A stretch of DNA of 64,000 nucleotides from Denitrobaculum sp965225735 (GTDB taxonomy: Bacteria; Pseudomonadota; Alphaproteobacteria; Kiloniellales; Kiloniellaceae): NCBI GenBank assembly GCA_965225735.1, contig CBDDBN010000006.1, forward strand, positions 59,619-123,618, given 5' to 3'. Under the pieces are notes generated by a model. The model worked only from the letters and a program-made list of their open reading frames with translations. It was not told where the DNA came from and made no database searches. The translations under genes were made by a program, and so were the position numbers. Shown here in pieces: positions 35,091 through 45,160 of the stretch (within the stretch, counting starts at the first letter, position 1; each line of letters starts with the position of its first letter).

Positions 35091-35881
35091 GACGCACGCA
35101 CCTCGCCGATGTGATCGCGCAACTTATGCACCAGATCCACAAAATCCTGATCGAAGGTGGATTCCAGCGTGCGTGGCCGCGGCAGGGGAATCGGCCGCTC
35201 GTAAACAATTCGTCCAGGGCGCTTACTCACGACATAAACCCGGTCGGCCAGATAGACCGCCTCGCGCAGATCGTGGGTCACCAGGATTACGGTGAACTTC
35301 TTTTGCATCCAGAGATCCTGCAAGACGCCCCAGAGCTCTTCGCGTGTGAAGGCGTCCAGTGCCGCGAAGGGCTCGTCCAGCAGCAGGAGATCAGGCGCGT
35401 GGATCAGCGCCCGGCAAAGCGAGGCCCGTTGCTGCATCCCGCCGGAGAGCTCATAAGGCGCGTGGTCCTCGTAGCCTTCCAATCCCACCGTCTTCAGAAG
35501 CGCCCGCGCCGCCTCTAGATGCTCGGACTTCTTGCGGCGAAAGCTCGCACGGTGGGTCCGGCTGACTTCCAGGGGCAGCAGGACGTTTTCCAGGGTCGTG
35601 CGCCAGGGCAGGAGCGTGGCGTTCTGAAAGGCCATGCCGACCATGGTAAGAGGCTCGCTCACATCGCTGCCCGCCACACGGACAACGCCGCTGTCCGCTG
35701 GCATCAGGCCGGAGACGATTTTCAACAGCGAGGACTTGCCGCAGCCCGAAGGGCCGACCATGGCGACGAACTCGCCCTTGCCGATTTTTAGGGAAGCGTC
35801 CGCCACGGCAGGCGTACTGTCGCCGCCGTTACGACCACCATAACTCATGGTGACGCGCTCAAGCTCGATAAAGGTACTCAC
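35087..35881 (-). CDS. ABC transporter ATP-binding protein (SsuB/TauB-like)
   Basis: The protein has 264 aa. Walker A is GPSGCGKSS, the Q-loop is FQNATLLPW, the signature is LSGGMQQRASLCRAL, Walker B is LLLLDEPFAALD and the H-loop is VTHDLREA. All motifs are intact. It couples to the permease downstream (ATGA overlap). Confidence 0.92.
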   Translation of the reverse strand: MSTFIELERVTMSYGGRNGGDSTPAVADASLKIGKGEFVAMVGPSGCGKSSLLKIVSGLMPADSGVVRVAGSDVSEPLTMVGMAFQNATLLPWRTTLENVLLPLEVSRTHRASFRRKKSEHLEAARALLKTVGLEGYEDHAPYELSGGMQQRASLCRALIHAPDLLLLDEPFAALDAFTREELWGVLQDLWMQKKFTVILVTHDLREAVYLADRVYVVSKRPGRIVYERPIPLPRPRTLESTFDQDFVDLVHKLRDHIGEVRAS

Positions 35882-35919
35882 GATGACAAGGAAACTCCGG
35901 CGGTCGGAACGAGGCAGGC

Positions 35920-35950
35920 AGCCCGGCTCGCCAGGGCGGCAAACCGGGCT
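35920..35950 (-). promoter_or_regulatory. Intra-operon hairpin between binding protein and ATPase genes
   Basis: AGCCCGG and CCGGGCT form a 7-bp GC stem around a 17-nt loop, 21 bases after the binding-protein stop on the minus strand, with no T-tract. As in the phn locus, it sits right after the receptor gene and probably favours receptor expression. Confidence 0.45.
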
Positions 35951-35970
35951 TCACTCAATACTGCTACAGG

Positions 35971-37008
35971 CTAGCGTGACAGCATCCGCTCTTCAGCCGG
36001 CGGCAGGAACTTCGAAGTCCAGACATCCGCCGGTTCCGGCGTGGAAGACAAGCCGTAGGCGATAGCCAGTTGGGCGATCGAATTCTTCAAACGCGCTTCA
36101 TCCACATCGCCGATCCCGGCTTTCTGGACATGCGGCGTCATGACATTCACGTCGAGCGCCAGCTGCAGCCGCTCCAGTTCGAGCTTTTTGTCGATCAGCG
36201 GGTCGCTCTTAGCCACGATCTCAATCGCACCTTCCGGATCGGCAATCACATCTTTCCAGCCGCGCAGGGTCGCCCGGATAAAGCCGGAGACGGCGTCGGG
36301 CTGTTCATCGATGAACTTGCCCGAGGCGATCACGGCATTGCCGTAGAAGTCCATGCCGAAGTCGGCATAGAGGAAGAACTTGATGTCCTCTTCAGCCACG
36401 CCCTTGGCCTTCAGATCCAGCATGGAAGAAAAGTAGTGCCCGGAGATGAAATCCACCTCGCCCTGGACCAACATGGTCTCACGCAGCGCCGGGCTCATAT
36501 TGACCCGTTCCACCGCCTTTTCGTCGATCCCAGTTTCATGGGCAAAGGCCGGGAAAAGCTTGTAGGAAGCGTCGAAGACCGGCGCACCCAGTTTGCGGCC
36601 TACGAGATCCGCTGGCGAACCGATGCCGTTCTTGGCCAGGGTAAAGAGCGAGAACGGCGGCGCATCATAAGCCATCATCACCGCCTTGACCGCCTGACCG
36701 GAATTCTGAGCATTGAAATCGACCAGCGCGTTGATATCGGCGAAACCCATCTGATAGGCGCCGCTGGCGACCCGGGTCACTGCACCGGCAGAGCCATTGC
36801 CGCTGTCGATGGAAACCTCCAGGCCTTCCTCTTTGTAAAAGCCCTTATCGGCCGCCACCAGAAACGCCGCAGTTGGCCCCTGGAACTTCCAGTCCAGCGT
36901 GAACTTGATGTCAACGTCAGCCCAGGCCGGCGTCGAAACCGCCGGCGCAACAAGCATCAGACCGGCAGCCGCCAGCGCGCTCTTGCGCAAAAACTTGAAC
37001 TCGAACAT
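35971..37008 (-). CDS. ABC transporter substrate-binding protein (NMT1/THI5-like)
   Basis: The protein has 345 aa. The signal peptide ends VSTPAWAD. NMT1-type blocks: FTLDWKFQGPTAAFLVAADKGFYKEEGLEV, the GNGSAGAVTRVASGAYQMGFADINAL region, and LVGRKLGAPVFDAS. The group binds pyrimidine precursors, riboflavin or sulfonate-like ligands; the exact ligand is not evident. It is the first gene of a receptor-ATPase-permease-CIA30 operon. The 358-bp region upstream (37009-37366) holds no gene, only its promoter and the terminators of the glp operon. Confidence 0.9.
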   Translation of the reverse strand: MFEFKFLRKSALAAAGLMLVAPAVSTPAWADVDIKFTLDWKFQGPTAAFLVAADKGFYKEEGLEVSIDSGNGSAGAVTRVASGAYQMGFADINALVDFNAQNSGQAVKAVMMAYDAPPFSLFTLAKNGIGSPADLVGRKLGAPVFDASYKLFPAFAHETGIDEKAVERVNMSPALRETMLVQGEVDFISGHYFSSMLDLKAKGVAEEDIKFFLYADFGMDFYGNAVIASGKFIDEQPDAVSGFIRATLRGWKDVIADPEGAIEIVAKSDPLIDKKLELERLQLALDVNVMTPHVQKAGIGDVDEARLKNSIAQLAIAYGLSSTPEPADVWTSKFLPPAEERMLSR

Positions 37009-37297
37009 GTCCCTGATATCTCCCCGTGTTACATCGCGCGTTACGGCCTGACTGGCCGAATCTCAGCGCTCAACCGCTGCAATCACTATGCCATTGCCTA
37101 GGCTTGGCACGCCTGCCGTTCGTTTTCCCGCTTGGCGACTGAGCGCCCAGAGATTAGGCAGCTTAATCCCAAAGTGACCAGAAATGAGCCACCGCTGCGG
37201 TTTTGTGCAATGAGGGTAATCCGGCGACGGGAGTTCGTCGAGGGGCGTTTCGAAGAGCCCCAGACCTTTCCCGCGAAATCAGGTGCTTACAGAAGCA

Positions 37298-37358
37298 AAA
37301 GAGCCGGAGTGCTGAACACCCCGGCTCTTTCTTTTAACTGCGGCAACCCGCAGTTAAA
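37298..37358 (-). terminator. Tandem hairpin terminators of the glp operon
   Basis: Reading in the operon direction there is first an 11-bp perfect stem (37333-37343 with 37348-37358, 4-nt loop), then a 10-bp stem (AAAGAGCCGG / CCGGCTCTTT, 37298-37307 with 37321-37330) followed by TGCTTCTG. The second has the look of an intrinsic terminator, although its T-tract is interrupted. They lie 9 bases after the glpV stop. Confidence 0.7.
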
Positions 37359-37366
37359 TCAATGGA

Positions 37367-39097
37367 TTACTGCCAGCGCTTGATGATTTCCTCGTAAGCG
37401 ATGGTCTCACCCTTCGGCTTTTCGTTCTCCAGCTTGGCTTTCGGGCCGCCTTCCTTGCCGAGCCAGGCCGAAGGATCCTGCTCTTCGTTTAGGCGCGGGC
37501 CGCAGCCGCCGTAGACGTTGGCCTGCTCATCGGCCGCCTGCATACGGGCCATGACCTGGTCCATCTCGCCGGCGAGACGATCCATGGCTTCCTGCGGCGT
37601 AAAGGCACCGGAGTTCACGTCACCGATGTTCTGCCACCAGAGCTGAGCCAGCTTCGGATAGTCAGGCACGTTGACGCCGGTCGGGGACCAGAGCACACGG
37701 TCCGGCGAACGATAGAACTCGACCAGACCGCCGAGGTTCGGGGCCCGCTCGGTGAAGCTTTCATGCCGGACCGTAGAGTCACGGATGAAGGTCAGACCAA
37801 CATGACTCTTCTTCACGTCCAGGGTCTTGGAGACCACGAACTGAGCGTAGAGCCAGGCTGCCTTCGCACGATCCAGCGGCGTGGACTTCAGGATCGTCCA
37901 GGAACCGGCGTCCTGGTAACCGAGCTTCTGGCCTTCTTCCCAATAAGGGCCATGCGGGCTCGGCGCCATCCGCCAAAGCGGCTTGCCGGCATCGTCGACG
38001 GTGTTGTTGCCGTCAGCTTTGGGCGCAACCATGGAAGCGGTGAAGGCCGTGTACCAGAAGATCTGCTGAGCGACGTTGCCCTGGCTGAGCGCCGGCAGCG
38101 ACTGATAGAAGTCGTAGCTGGCCGAACCTGGAGGCGCGTACTTCCGAAGCCACTCGTCCCACTTGCGGATCGCATAGACCGAAGCCGGACCGTTGGCTTC
38201 GCCGCCACGGCTGACGCTAGCGCCGGCCGGGTTACAGGAGCCAGCTTCCATGCGGATGCCCCACTCGTCGATCGGAATACCGTTCGGCGTGCCTTTGTTA
38301 CCGGTGCCGGCCATGGAGAGCCAAGCGTCGGTCATACGCCAACCCAGATCAGGAGCGCGCTTGCCGTAGTCCATGTGACCATAGACGCGGACACCGTCGA
38401 TTTCCTTGACGTGAACGCTGAAGAACTCGGCGATGTCTTCATAGGCGGACCAGTTTACCGGAACGCCCAGGTCATAGCCGTACATCTCCTTGAACTTGGC
38501 CTGCAGTTCCGGCTTGTCGAACCAGTCCTTACGGAACCAGTAGAGGTTCGCGAACTGCTGGTCAGGAAGCTGGTAAAGCTTGCCGTCCGGGCCTGTCGTG
38601 AAGGACTTGCCCATAAAGTCGTCCAGGTCGAGACCGGGATTGGTGACGTCCTTGCCATCGCCTTCCATGAAATCGGAAAGGTTATAAGCAAGCTGAAGCC
38701 GCGAGTGCGTGCCGATCAGATCCGAGTCGTTGATGTAGGCGTCGTAAAGATTACGCCGCGTCTGCATCTGGGTCTGAACCGCCTGCACAACCTCGCCTTC
38801 ACCGAGGAGCTGATGGTTCACCTTGATACCGGTGATCTCCTCGAAAGCTTTGGTCAGCGTTTCGGACTCGTAGCTGTGCGTCGGGATCGTTTCCGACAGC
38901 ACGTTGATCTCCATGCCCTTGAAAGGCTCGGCGGCCTTGATGAACCAGTCCATCTCCGCGAGCTGTTCGTCACGCGACAGCGTCGAAGGTTGGAACTCGT
39001 TATCAACCCATTTCTCCGCTTCGGCCATGCCGGCGAAGGCTGGACTGCCTCCGTACAGCAAAGCCACCACGGCGGCTGATGCCATTAGCTTCTTCAT
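37367..39097 (-). CDS. glpV: Glycerol ABC transporter substrate-binding protein
   Basis: The protein has 576 aa with signal peptide MKKLMASAAVVALLYGGSPAFA. It is a long family-1 solute-binding protein with blocks YDAYINDSDLIGTHSRLQLAYNLSDFM and YGHMDYGKRAPDLGWRMTDAW, and a two-cysteine C-terminal region (YGGCGPRLNEEQDP). The position, last in a glpD-S-T-P-Q-U-V order known from Rhizobium, identifies it as GlpV, the periplasmic glycerol receptor. It is followed by tandem terminator hairpins. Confidence 0.9.
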   Translation of the reverse strand: MKKLMASAAVVALLYGGSPAFAGMAEAEKWVDNEFQPSTLSRDEQLAEMDWFIKAAEPFKGMEINVLSETIPTHSYESETLTKAFEEITGIKVNHQLLGEGEVVQAVQTQMQTRRNLYDAYINDSDLIGTHSRLQLAYNLSDFMEGDGKDVTNPGLDLDDFMGKSFTTGPDGKLYQLPDQQFANLYWFRKDWFDKPELQAKFKEMYGYDLGVPVNWSAYEDIAEFFSVHVKEIDGVRVYGHMDYGKRAPDLGWRMTDAWLSMAGTGNKGTPNGIPIDEWGIRMEAGSCNPAGASVSRGGEANGPASVYAIRKWDEWLRKYAPPGSASYDFYQSLPALSQGNVAQQIFWYTAFTASMVAPKADGNNTVDDAGKPLWRMAPSPHGPYWEEGQKLGYQDAGSWTILKSTPLDRAKAAWLYAQFVVSKTLDVKKSHVGLTFIRDSTVRHESFTERAPNLGGLVEFYRSPDRVLWSPTGVNVPDYPKLAQLWWQNIGDVNSGAFTPQEAMDRLAGEMDQVMARMQAADEQANVYGGCGPRLNEEQDPSAWLGKEGGPKAKLENEKPKGETIAYEEIIKRWQ

Positions 39098-39254
39098 TTT
39101 CCCTCCTCCCTTGAGGTTTTAACCAGCCCGATTATCGGGCCCGAAGTACGCCGCATCAGAGCATCCACTCCCTCACGGCCAAGTTCGCCAGCGCCCTTCT
39201 GCGTATCCGACACGACTGTGCCCGGAGCGAAGGCGAATTCCAACATATCTTCTT

Positions 39255-39536
39255 CTAAACCCATCGAAATATCGCGACGGCAACAACCACCGAGATAATC
39301 GTTGCAATCCAAAGCGGTCCCGTCGCCAGCGCCAGCCATGCAAGATGGATGTAGGCGCTGGTTAGCAGGGAAATGAACAGGCGGTCGCCGCGCGTCGTAT
39401 CCAATCCGAGTACGCCGCTCCGCGGATCACCGCCAGGCCGCGCCATTTCCCACAGGCTCATACCGATCAGAAAGGCCGCAATGACCCCGAAGAAGGTGGC
39501 GGTCTGCCAGGTCCATGCCATCCATTCGAGACCCAT
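39255..39536 (-). CDS. glpU: Small membrane protein of the glycerol transporter (DUF2160)
   Basis: About 93 aa with three likely membrane helices (WQTATFFGVIAAFLIGM, LFISLLTSAYIHLAWLAL, LWIATIISVVVAVAIF). The start at 39536 has GGGGAGG about 9 nt upstream, just before the stop of glpQ. DUF2160 proteins occur only with this type of glycerol importer; their part in transport is unclear. A 157-bp gap separates it from glpV. Confidence 0.88.
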   Translation of the reverse strand: MGLEWMAWTWQTATFFGVIAAFLIGMSLWEMARPGGDPRSGVLGLDTTRGDRLFISLLTSAYIHLAWLALATGPLWIATIISVVVAVAIFRWV

Positions 39537-39538
39537 AA

Positions 39539-40335
<797 letters not shown>

Positions 40336-40339
<4 letters not shown>

Positions 40340-41199
40340 TTTTTCTCTCCCTGCATGGTGATCGTGTAGAAGAGCCAGCAGACCAGCAGCGTCATCAGGA
40401 AGTAGATGATGCTCATCGCCGAGGCAATTCCGAGATTGAACTCACCCAGCGCGGCCTTCACCAGGTCGATGGAGAGCACTGTTGTCGTATTCCCCGGACC
40501 GCCGCCGGTGAGGACGAAGGGTTCGGTGTAGATCATGAAGCTGTCCATAAAGCGCAGCAGGATCGCGATGGTCAGCACATGCTTCATCTTGGGCAGTTGA
40601 ATGAAACGGAAGACCGCCCAGCGCGAAGCGCCGTCGATCTGAGCCGCGCGATAGTAATTCTCGTCGATCGACTGCAGACCGGCATAGGCCAGCAACACCA
40701 CCAGCGAGGTCCAGTGCCAGACGTCCATCAGGATCACGGTGAACCAGGCGGACACCGGCTGCTGGGTAAAGTCATAGTTGAAGCCCAGCCAGTTCAGGCC
40801 ATAGCCAAGCAGGCCGATATCTGGCAGCGCATAGATGTTCCACATCGCGCCCACGACGTTCCAGGGGATCAACAGCGGCAGCGCCATCAGCACCAGGCAA
40901 ACGGACGCCCAGAAACCGGAGCGCGGCATGGCGAGCGCGATGGCGACACCCAGCGGCACCTCGATCGCGAGGATGGTCGCGGTCAGGAAGAACTGACGCC
41001 CCAGCGCGCCGTGAAAGCGTTCGGAGGCCAGAACCTCGCTGAACCAGCGTGTGCCTTCGAAGAAGAAGACGTTGTTACCGAAGGTATCCTGGACGGAATA
41101 GTTGACCACGGTCATCAACGGCACGACGGCGTTCAACGCGACGATGATCAGGACCGGCAGCACCATGAACCAGGCTTTATTGTTCTGAATCTTTTCCAT
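40336..41199 (-). CDS. glpP: Glycerol ABC transporter permease
   Basis: The protein has 287 aa, a MalF/UgpA-type permease with six helices and EAA loop NYYRAAQIDGASRWAVFRFIQLPKM. The start lies 3 bases after the glpT stop. It pairs with GlpQ. Confidence 0.9.
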
Positions 41200-41202
41200 G
41201 GT

Positions 41203-42276
41203 TCAGGCCTCCCCGCTTACGCGATGGGAATCTTGGTAGATGTTGACGCGGCGCGGATCGATGACCGCGGTCGCGTTCTCCGGAACTTCGGCGCCTTCCG
41301 GCAGCACCGCATCGAAGCTGCGTCCTTCGAGCTGGCTGCGGACAATCTTGAAACGCCCGATATCCTCGACCCCGGTCACGGTGATCGGAATACCGCTGCC
41401 ATCCGCGGAAAGGCTGACGAACTCTGGTCGAATACCTAGTTCGGTGGATCCGGAGAGCTGCGGATAGCCCCGCGTCAGCTCGATTTCCTGACCGCCGAGA
41501 CGCGCCTTGTTGCCTTCGATTTCGCAAGGCAACACGTTCATGCCGGGGGAGCCGATGAAGTAGCCGACGAAGGTGTGGGCCGGTTCGTCGAACAGCTCCT
41601 CGGGTGTGCCGATCTGCACCACCTCACCCTCGTACATCACCACCACCTTATCGGCGAAGGTCAAGGCCTCGGTCTGATCGTGGGTCACATAGATCATGGT
41701 GTGGGCGAACTTATGATGCAGTTCTTTCAGCTTCGTGCGCAGCTGCCACTTCATGTGCGGGTCGATGACCGTCAAAGGTTCGTCGAACAGGATCGCGTTG
41801 ACGTCGTAGCGCACAAGACCGCGGCCGAGCGAAATCTTCTGCTTTTCGTCGGCAGTCAGGCCCTGCGCCTTGCGGTTGGCTTTGTCGCCGAGGTCGAGAA
41901 CCTCGATCATTTCAGCGACCCGCTTGTCGATTTCGTTCCTGGGAACCTTTCGATTGACCAGAGGAAAAGCCAGGTTCTCGGCCACCGTCATGGTGTCGTA
42001 GATCACGGGAAACTGGAAGACCTGGGCAATGTTCCGTTGTTCAGGGGCGTAGTGGCTTACGTCCTCTTCATTGAAGACGATGCGCCCCCGCGAAGGCACA
42101 AGCAGGCCCGAGATAATATTCAACAGGGTGGTCTTGCCGCAGCCCGACGGTCCGAGCAGAGCATAGGCACCCCCGTCTTCCCAGACGTAGTCGATTTCCT
42201 TGAGCGCGAAATCCGCCTCGCTCTGCGGATTGGGCAGATAGGAATGGGCCAGCTTGTCGAGTGTAATCTGTGCCAT
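41203..42276 (-). CDS. glpT: Glycerol ABC transporter ATP-binding protein GlpT (degenerate signature)
   Basis: About 357 aa, a MalK-like ATPase with a C-terminal regulatory/OB domain. Walker A GPSGCGKTT (42-50), Walker B ILFDE (D165, E166) and H-loop histidine H199 (YVTHDQTEAL) are intact. The signature normally reading LSGGQ is LTADE (140-144), and the D-loop is TVID. It must therefore rely on the signature of its partner GlpS. The ATG at 42276 is 4 bases after the glpS stop; an earlier in-frame start would run into glpS. The symbol is the rhizobial one, not the E. coli G3P antiporter. Confidence 0.9.
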   Translation of the reverse strand: MAQITLDKLAHSYLPNPQSEADFALKEIDYVWEDGGAYALLGPSGCGKTTLLNIISGLLVPSRGRIVFNEEDVSHYAPEQRNIAQVFQFPVIYDTMTVAENLAFPLVNRKVPRNEIDKRVAEMIEVLDLGDKANRKAQGLTADEKQKISLGRGLVRYDVNAILFDEPLTVIDPHMKWQLRTKLKELHHKFAHTMIYVTHDQTEALTFADKVVVMYEGEVVQIGTPEELFDEPAHTFVGYFIGSPGMNVLPCEIEGNKARLGGQEIELTRGYPQLSGSTELGIRPEFVSLSADGSGIPITVTGVEDIGRFKIVRSQLEGRSFDAVLPEGAEVPENATAVIDPRRVNIYQDSHRVSGEA

Positions 42277-42280
42277 GGTC

Positions 42281-43399
42281 TCAGCCGTGTCCTGCGCTAG
42301 CGGTCGCCAGGTCTTCGTGCGGCAAGCTGTCCTGTGACGGCGCCGCGACCAGCCGGTCCTGGGAGTCGAAGAGGAAAAAGCTGCGCGGATCCAGATAAAC
42401 CGAGATGCGATCGCCAACCTCGACCCGATGAACGCCATGGGTCAGCGCCACCCAGCGCTGGCCGGCATCCTCAACATGGATGAAGCTTTCGGAACCGGTA
42501 ATCTCTGTCGTGGAAACCGCTGCCTCGACCTCCAGCGACGCCCCTGCCGGAGCGTGCAGCATCAAGTGATGTGGCCGGATCCCAATCGTGTAATCCCCGT
42601 CGGGCAATCCCTCGGCGTCAGCGGGCGCTGCGACCGCTTTACCCTGATAGCTCAGTTCGCCACCTGACTTCGTCATGGGAACGATATTCATGGGTGGATC
42701 GGAAAAGGTCTGCGCCGTGATCAGATCGGCCGGCCGATTGTAAACATCGATGGTCGGACCGAACTGCGTCACCCGTCCTTCGGAGAGCGATGCCGTCTTG
42801 CCGCCGAGCAACAGGGCTTCATGAGGCTCCGTCGTCGCATAGACGAAGATCGCACCGGTTTCCGCGAAGATCCTGGGCAGTTCGACCCGCAGTTCCTCGC
42901 GCAGCTTGTAATCCAGGTTGGCCAGAGGCTCGTCCAGCAGCACCAGATCGGCCTCTTTCACGAGCGCCCGCGCGAGCGCCGTGCGCTGCTGCTGACCGCC
43001 GGAGAGATGCAGCGGTGTGCGATCCAGGAACTCGGCGAGTTTCATCAGTTCGGCCGCCTCGCGCACTTTGCGGTCGATGGTCGCGGCGTCCACGCCCTTC
43101 ACCCGCATGGGCGATGCAATATTTTCGTAGACCGTCAGCGTCGGGTAGTTGATGAACTGCTGATACACCATTGCAACGTTGCGCTTTTGGACCGGCAATC
43201 CGACAACAGACTCGCCGTTCACGCGGACGTCGCCCGACGTCGGCCGGTCGAGCCCGGCCATCAGGCGCATAAGGGACGTCTTGCCGGAGAGCGTCGGCCC
43301 GAGCAGTACGTTGAGCGAGCCCTCGTCAAAGCTCAGGTTCACATCGCGGATGTGATCCTGCCCCCCGACCCGCTTTCCGACATCGATCAGCTCAAGCAT
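42281..43399 (-). CDS. glpS: Glycerol ABC transporter ATP-binding protein GlpS (altered H-loop)
   Basis: The protein has 372 aa, MalK-like with a C-terminal TOBE-type domain. Walker A reads GPTLSGKTS (34-42), the signature is canonical LSGGQ (132-136), and Walker B is LVLLDE (D156, E157). The H-loop histidine is replaced: FVYATTEPHEAL has T190 where the histidine should be. Paired with GlpT it should form one normal and one degenerate ATP site. It is 72 bases downstream of glpD. Confidence 0.9.
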   Translation of the reverse strand: MLELIDVGKRVGGQDHIRDVNLSFDEGSLNVLLGPTLSGKTSLMRLMAGLDRPTSGDVRVNGESVVGLPVQKRNVAMVYQQFINYPTLTVYENIASPMRVKGVDAATIDRKVREAAELMKLAEFLDRTPLHLSGGQQQRTALARALVKEADLVLLDEPLANLDYKLREELRVELPRIFAETGAIFVYATTEPHEALLLGGKTASLSEGRVTQFGPTIDVYNRPADLITAQTFSDPPMNIVPMTKSGGELSYQGKAVAAPADAEGLPDGDYTIGIRPHHLMLHAPAGASLEVEAAVSTTEITGSESFIHVEDAGQRWVALTHGVHRVEVGDRISVYLDPRSFFLFDSQDRLVAAPSQDSLPHEDLATASAGHG

Positions 43400-43471
43400 T
43401 GCGTACCAAGTCCTCTCCTACCCTGCAGTTCTGACGACCGTGTTCCCAGTCGTTCGTTCTCTAACCCGATA

Positions 43472-45007
43472 TCATCCGGCTCTTCGGCCGGCCTGTGCAT
43501 GTTGTCCCAACCACGCGTCGATCTGCGAAACGGTCTCTTTCGAGACATGAAGGCCCAGTTTGGAGCGCCGCCAAAGCAGGTCAGAGGCTTCAACGACCCA
43601 CTCCTGTTCGACCAGATAACTCAGTTCCGCCTCGTAGATGCCGTCGCCCAGCTCGCGCCCGAGGCCGCTGAGATCCTTGGCGTCGCCCACAATCATCGCG
43701 GCGCGGGCGCCGTAGTTACGGGCATAGCGCCAGGCAAGATCGCGCGGCAGCCAGTTGTGCTGCCTGGTGAAACGCTCGACAAAGCCGTCGAAATCCACAT
43801 CGCCCTTTTCGCTGCCGATATCGCCACCGGGAAGAACGGCGTCGCTGGTCCAATGCGGCACCTGGCAGTCGATCAGCGGACAGAGCTTTTCCATGGCGTG
43901 CTCTGCGAGCTTCCGGAAGGTCGTGATCTTGCCGCCGAAAACGCTCAACAGCGGGGCCCGGCCTTCCTGCTCGTCAAGATCGAGCACATAATCGCGGGTG
44001 ACTGTCGAAGCGCTCTGGGAATCGTCGTCGTAGAGCGGCCGGACACCGGAGTAGGTCCAGACCACGTCCTTGGGCGCTATGCTCGCCTTGAAGTATTCGT
44101 TGACCGCATTGCAGAGGTAGCTGACCTCGTCTTCGGAGATCGCAACCTTGGCAGGGTCGTCCTTGTATTCGACGTCGGTGGTCCCGATCAGGGTGTATTT
44201 GCCTTCGTAAGGGATGGCAAAGACGATCCGCCCGTCGGGATTCTGGAAGATGTAAGAATAGTCGTGATCGAACATGGCAGGCACGACGATGTGGCTGCCC
44301 TTGATCATGCGTAAGCCAGCAGCGCGATTGGAGCCGACCCGCTGTTCCAAGACCGAAGCCACCCAGGGCCCCGCGGCGTTGACTAAAGCCCGCGCGCTCA
44401 CCTTGCAGGTCTGCCCCGTCAGCAGATCCCGCAGTTCGAGTTCCCAAAGGTCCTCGACACGGCGCGCGGAGAGGCATTCGGTGCGCGTCAGGACTTCGGC
44501 GCCGCGCTCGCGGGCATCCAGCGCATTCAGAACGACCAGGCGCGCGTCCTGTACCCAACAGTCCGAATACTCGAAACCCTTGGTCATGACGTCCTTCAAG
44601 GGCGCGCCGGAAGGATGCTTCGCGAGTGTGACACCCGTGGAGGACGGCAGCAGCTTGCGGCCGCCGAGGTGATCGTAGAGGAAAAGGCCGAGGCGGATCA
44701 TCCAGGCCGGCCGCAGGGACTTGTTGTGCGGCAGCACGAAACGCATGGGCCAGATGATGTGCGGCGCCGCCCGCAGCAGCACCTCGCGTTCCATCAGGGA
44801 TTCGCGAACCAGCCGGAATTCATACTGTTCGAGATAGCGGAGGCCGCCGTGGATCAGCTTAGTACTGGCGGAAGACGTTCCGCTGCCCAGGTCGCTTTTT
44901 TCGCAAAGCAAAACGGAAAGGCCGCGGCCGGCTGCGTCGCGTGCAATACCGGTCCCGTTCACCCCGCCGCCAATAACGGCGACATCGAGCGGCTTATCCT
45001 GCGCCAC
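43472..45007 (-). CDS. glpD: Glycerol-3-phosphate dehydrogenase, FAD-dependent
   Basis: The protein has about 511 aa. It is a membrane-associated flavoenzyme oxidising glycerol-3-phosphate to dihydroxyacetone phosphate and passing electrons to quinone. The FAD-binding motif is VIGGGVNGTGIARDAAGRG near the N-terminus, with the GTSSASTKLIHGGLRYLEQYEF substrate/FAD blocks, VNAAGPW and the C-terminal domain. I choose the GTG at 45007 because GGGGAG lies 9 nt upstream; an ATG 99 bases earlier adds unrelated sequence. It is the first gene of the glycerol operon. glpK is not in the window. Confidence 0.95.
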   Translation of the reverse strand: MAQDKPLDVAVIGGGVNGTGIARDAAGRGLSVLLCEKSDLGSGTSSASTKLIHGGLRYLEQYEFRLVRESLMEREVLLRAAPHIIWPMRFVLPHNKSLRPAWMIRLGLFLYDHLGGRKLLPSSTGVTLAKHPSGAPLKDVMTKGFEYSDCWVQDARLVVLNALDARERGAEVLTRTECLSARRVEDLWELELRDLLTGQTCKVSARALVNAAGPWVASVLEQRVGSNRAAGLRMIKGSHIVVPAMFDHDYSYIFQNPDGRIVFAIPYEGKYTLIGTTDVEYKDDPAKVAISEDEVSYLCNAVNEYFKASIAPKDVVWTYSGVRPLYDDDSQSASTVTRDYVLDLDEQEGRAPLLSVFGGKITTFRKLAEHAMEKLCPLIDCQVPHWTSDAVLPGGDIGSEKGDVDFDGFVERFTRQHNWLPRDLAWRYARNYGARAAMIVGDAKDLSGLGRELGDGIYEAELSYLVEQEWVVEASDLLWRRSKLGLHVSKETVSQIDAWLGQHAQAGRRAG

Positions 45008-45148
45008 CGAACGTTTCTCCCCGAAATCTTTGTTTGTCGCGCCGATGAACTCGGCTGTCGGAAGTTTGATTGATATGAGCCTAAACGCAGGCCGAAATTT
45101 TGACAATCGAAAATTTTAACCGTGAAAACGAAAAAAACGAAAATTAAT

Positions 45149-45160
45149 GAAAACGTTTTC
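45149..45160 (-). promoter_or_regulatory. GlpR-type operator region upstream of glpD
   Basis: GAAAACGTTTTC is a perfect 12-bp palindrome inside an AT-rich stretch (about 45098-45170) with several repeated CGAAAA/TTTTCG half-sites. It lies 140 bases before the glpD start. The whole gap 45008-45427 holds no gene. A separate inverted repeat ACTTCAT-N10-ATGAAGT (45214-45237) is further upstream. Repression by GlpR, relieved by glycerol-3-phosphate, is inferred. Confidence 0.55.

Noticed and set aside
37763..39079. A 438-codon plus-strand frame opposite glpV
   Set aside because: It is antisense to a clear binding-protein gene; the composition is that of a shadow frame.
39094..39339. A minus-strand 81-codon frame between glpU and glpV
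   Set aside because: It overlaps the end of glpU in another frame and shows no conserved features; the gap is more likely an untranslated intra-operon spacer.
42821..44314. A 497-codon plus-strand frame opposite glpS and glpD
   Set aside because: It spans two genes of known function on the other strand and shows no family motif.
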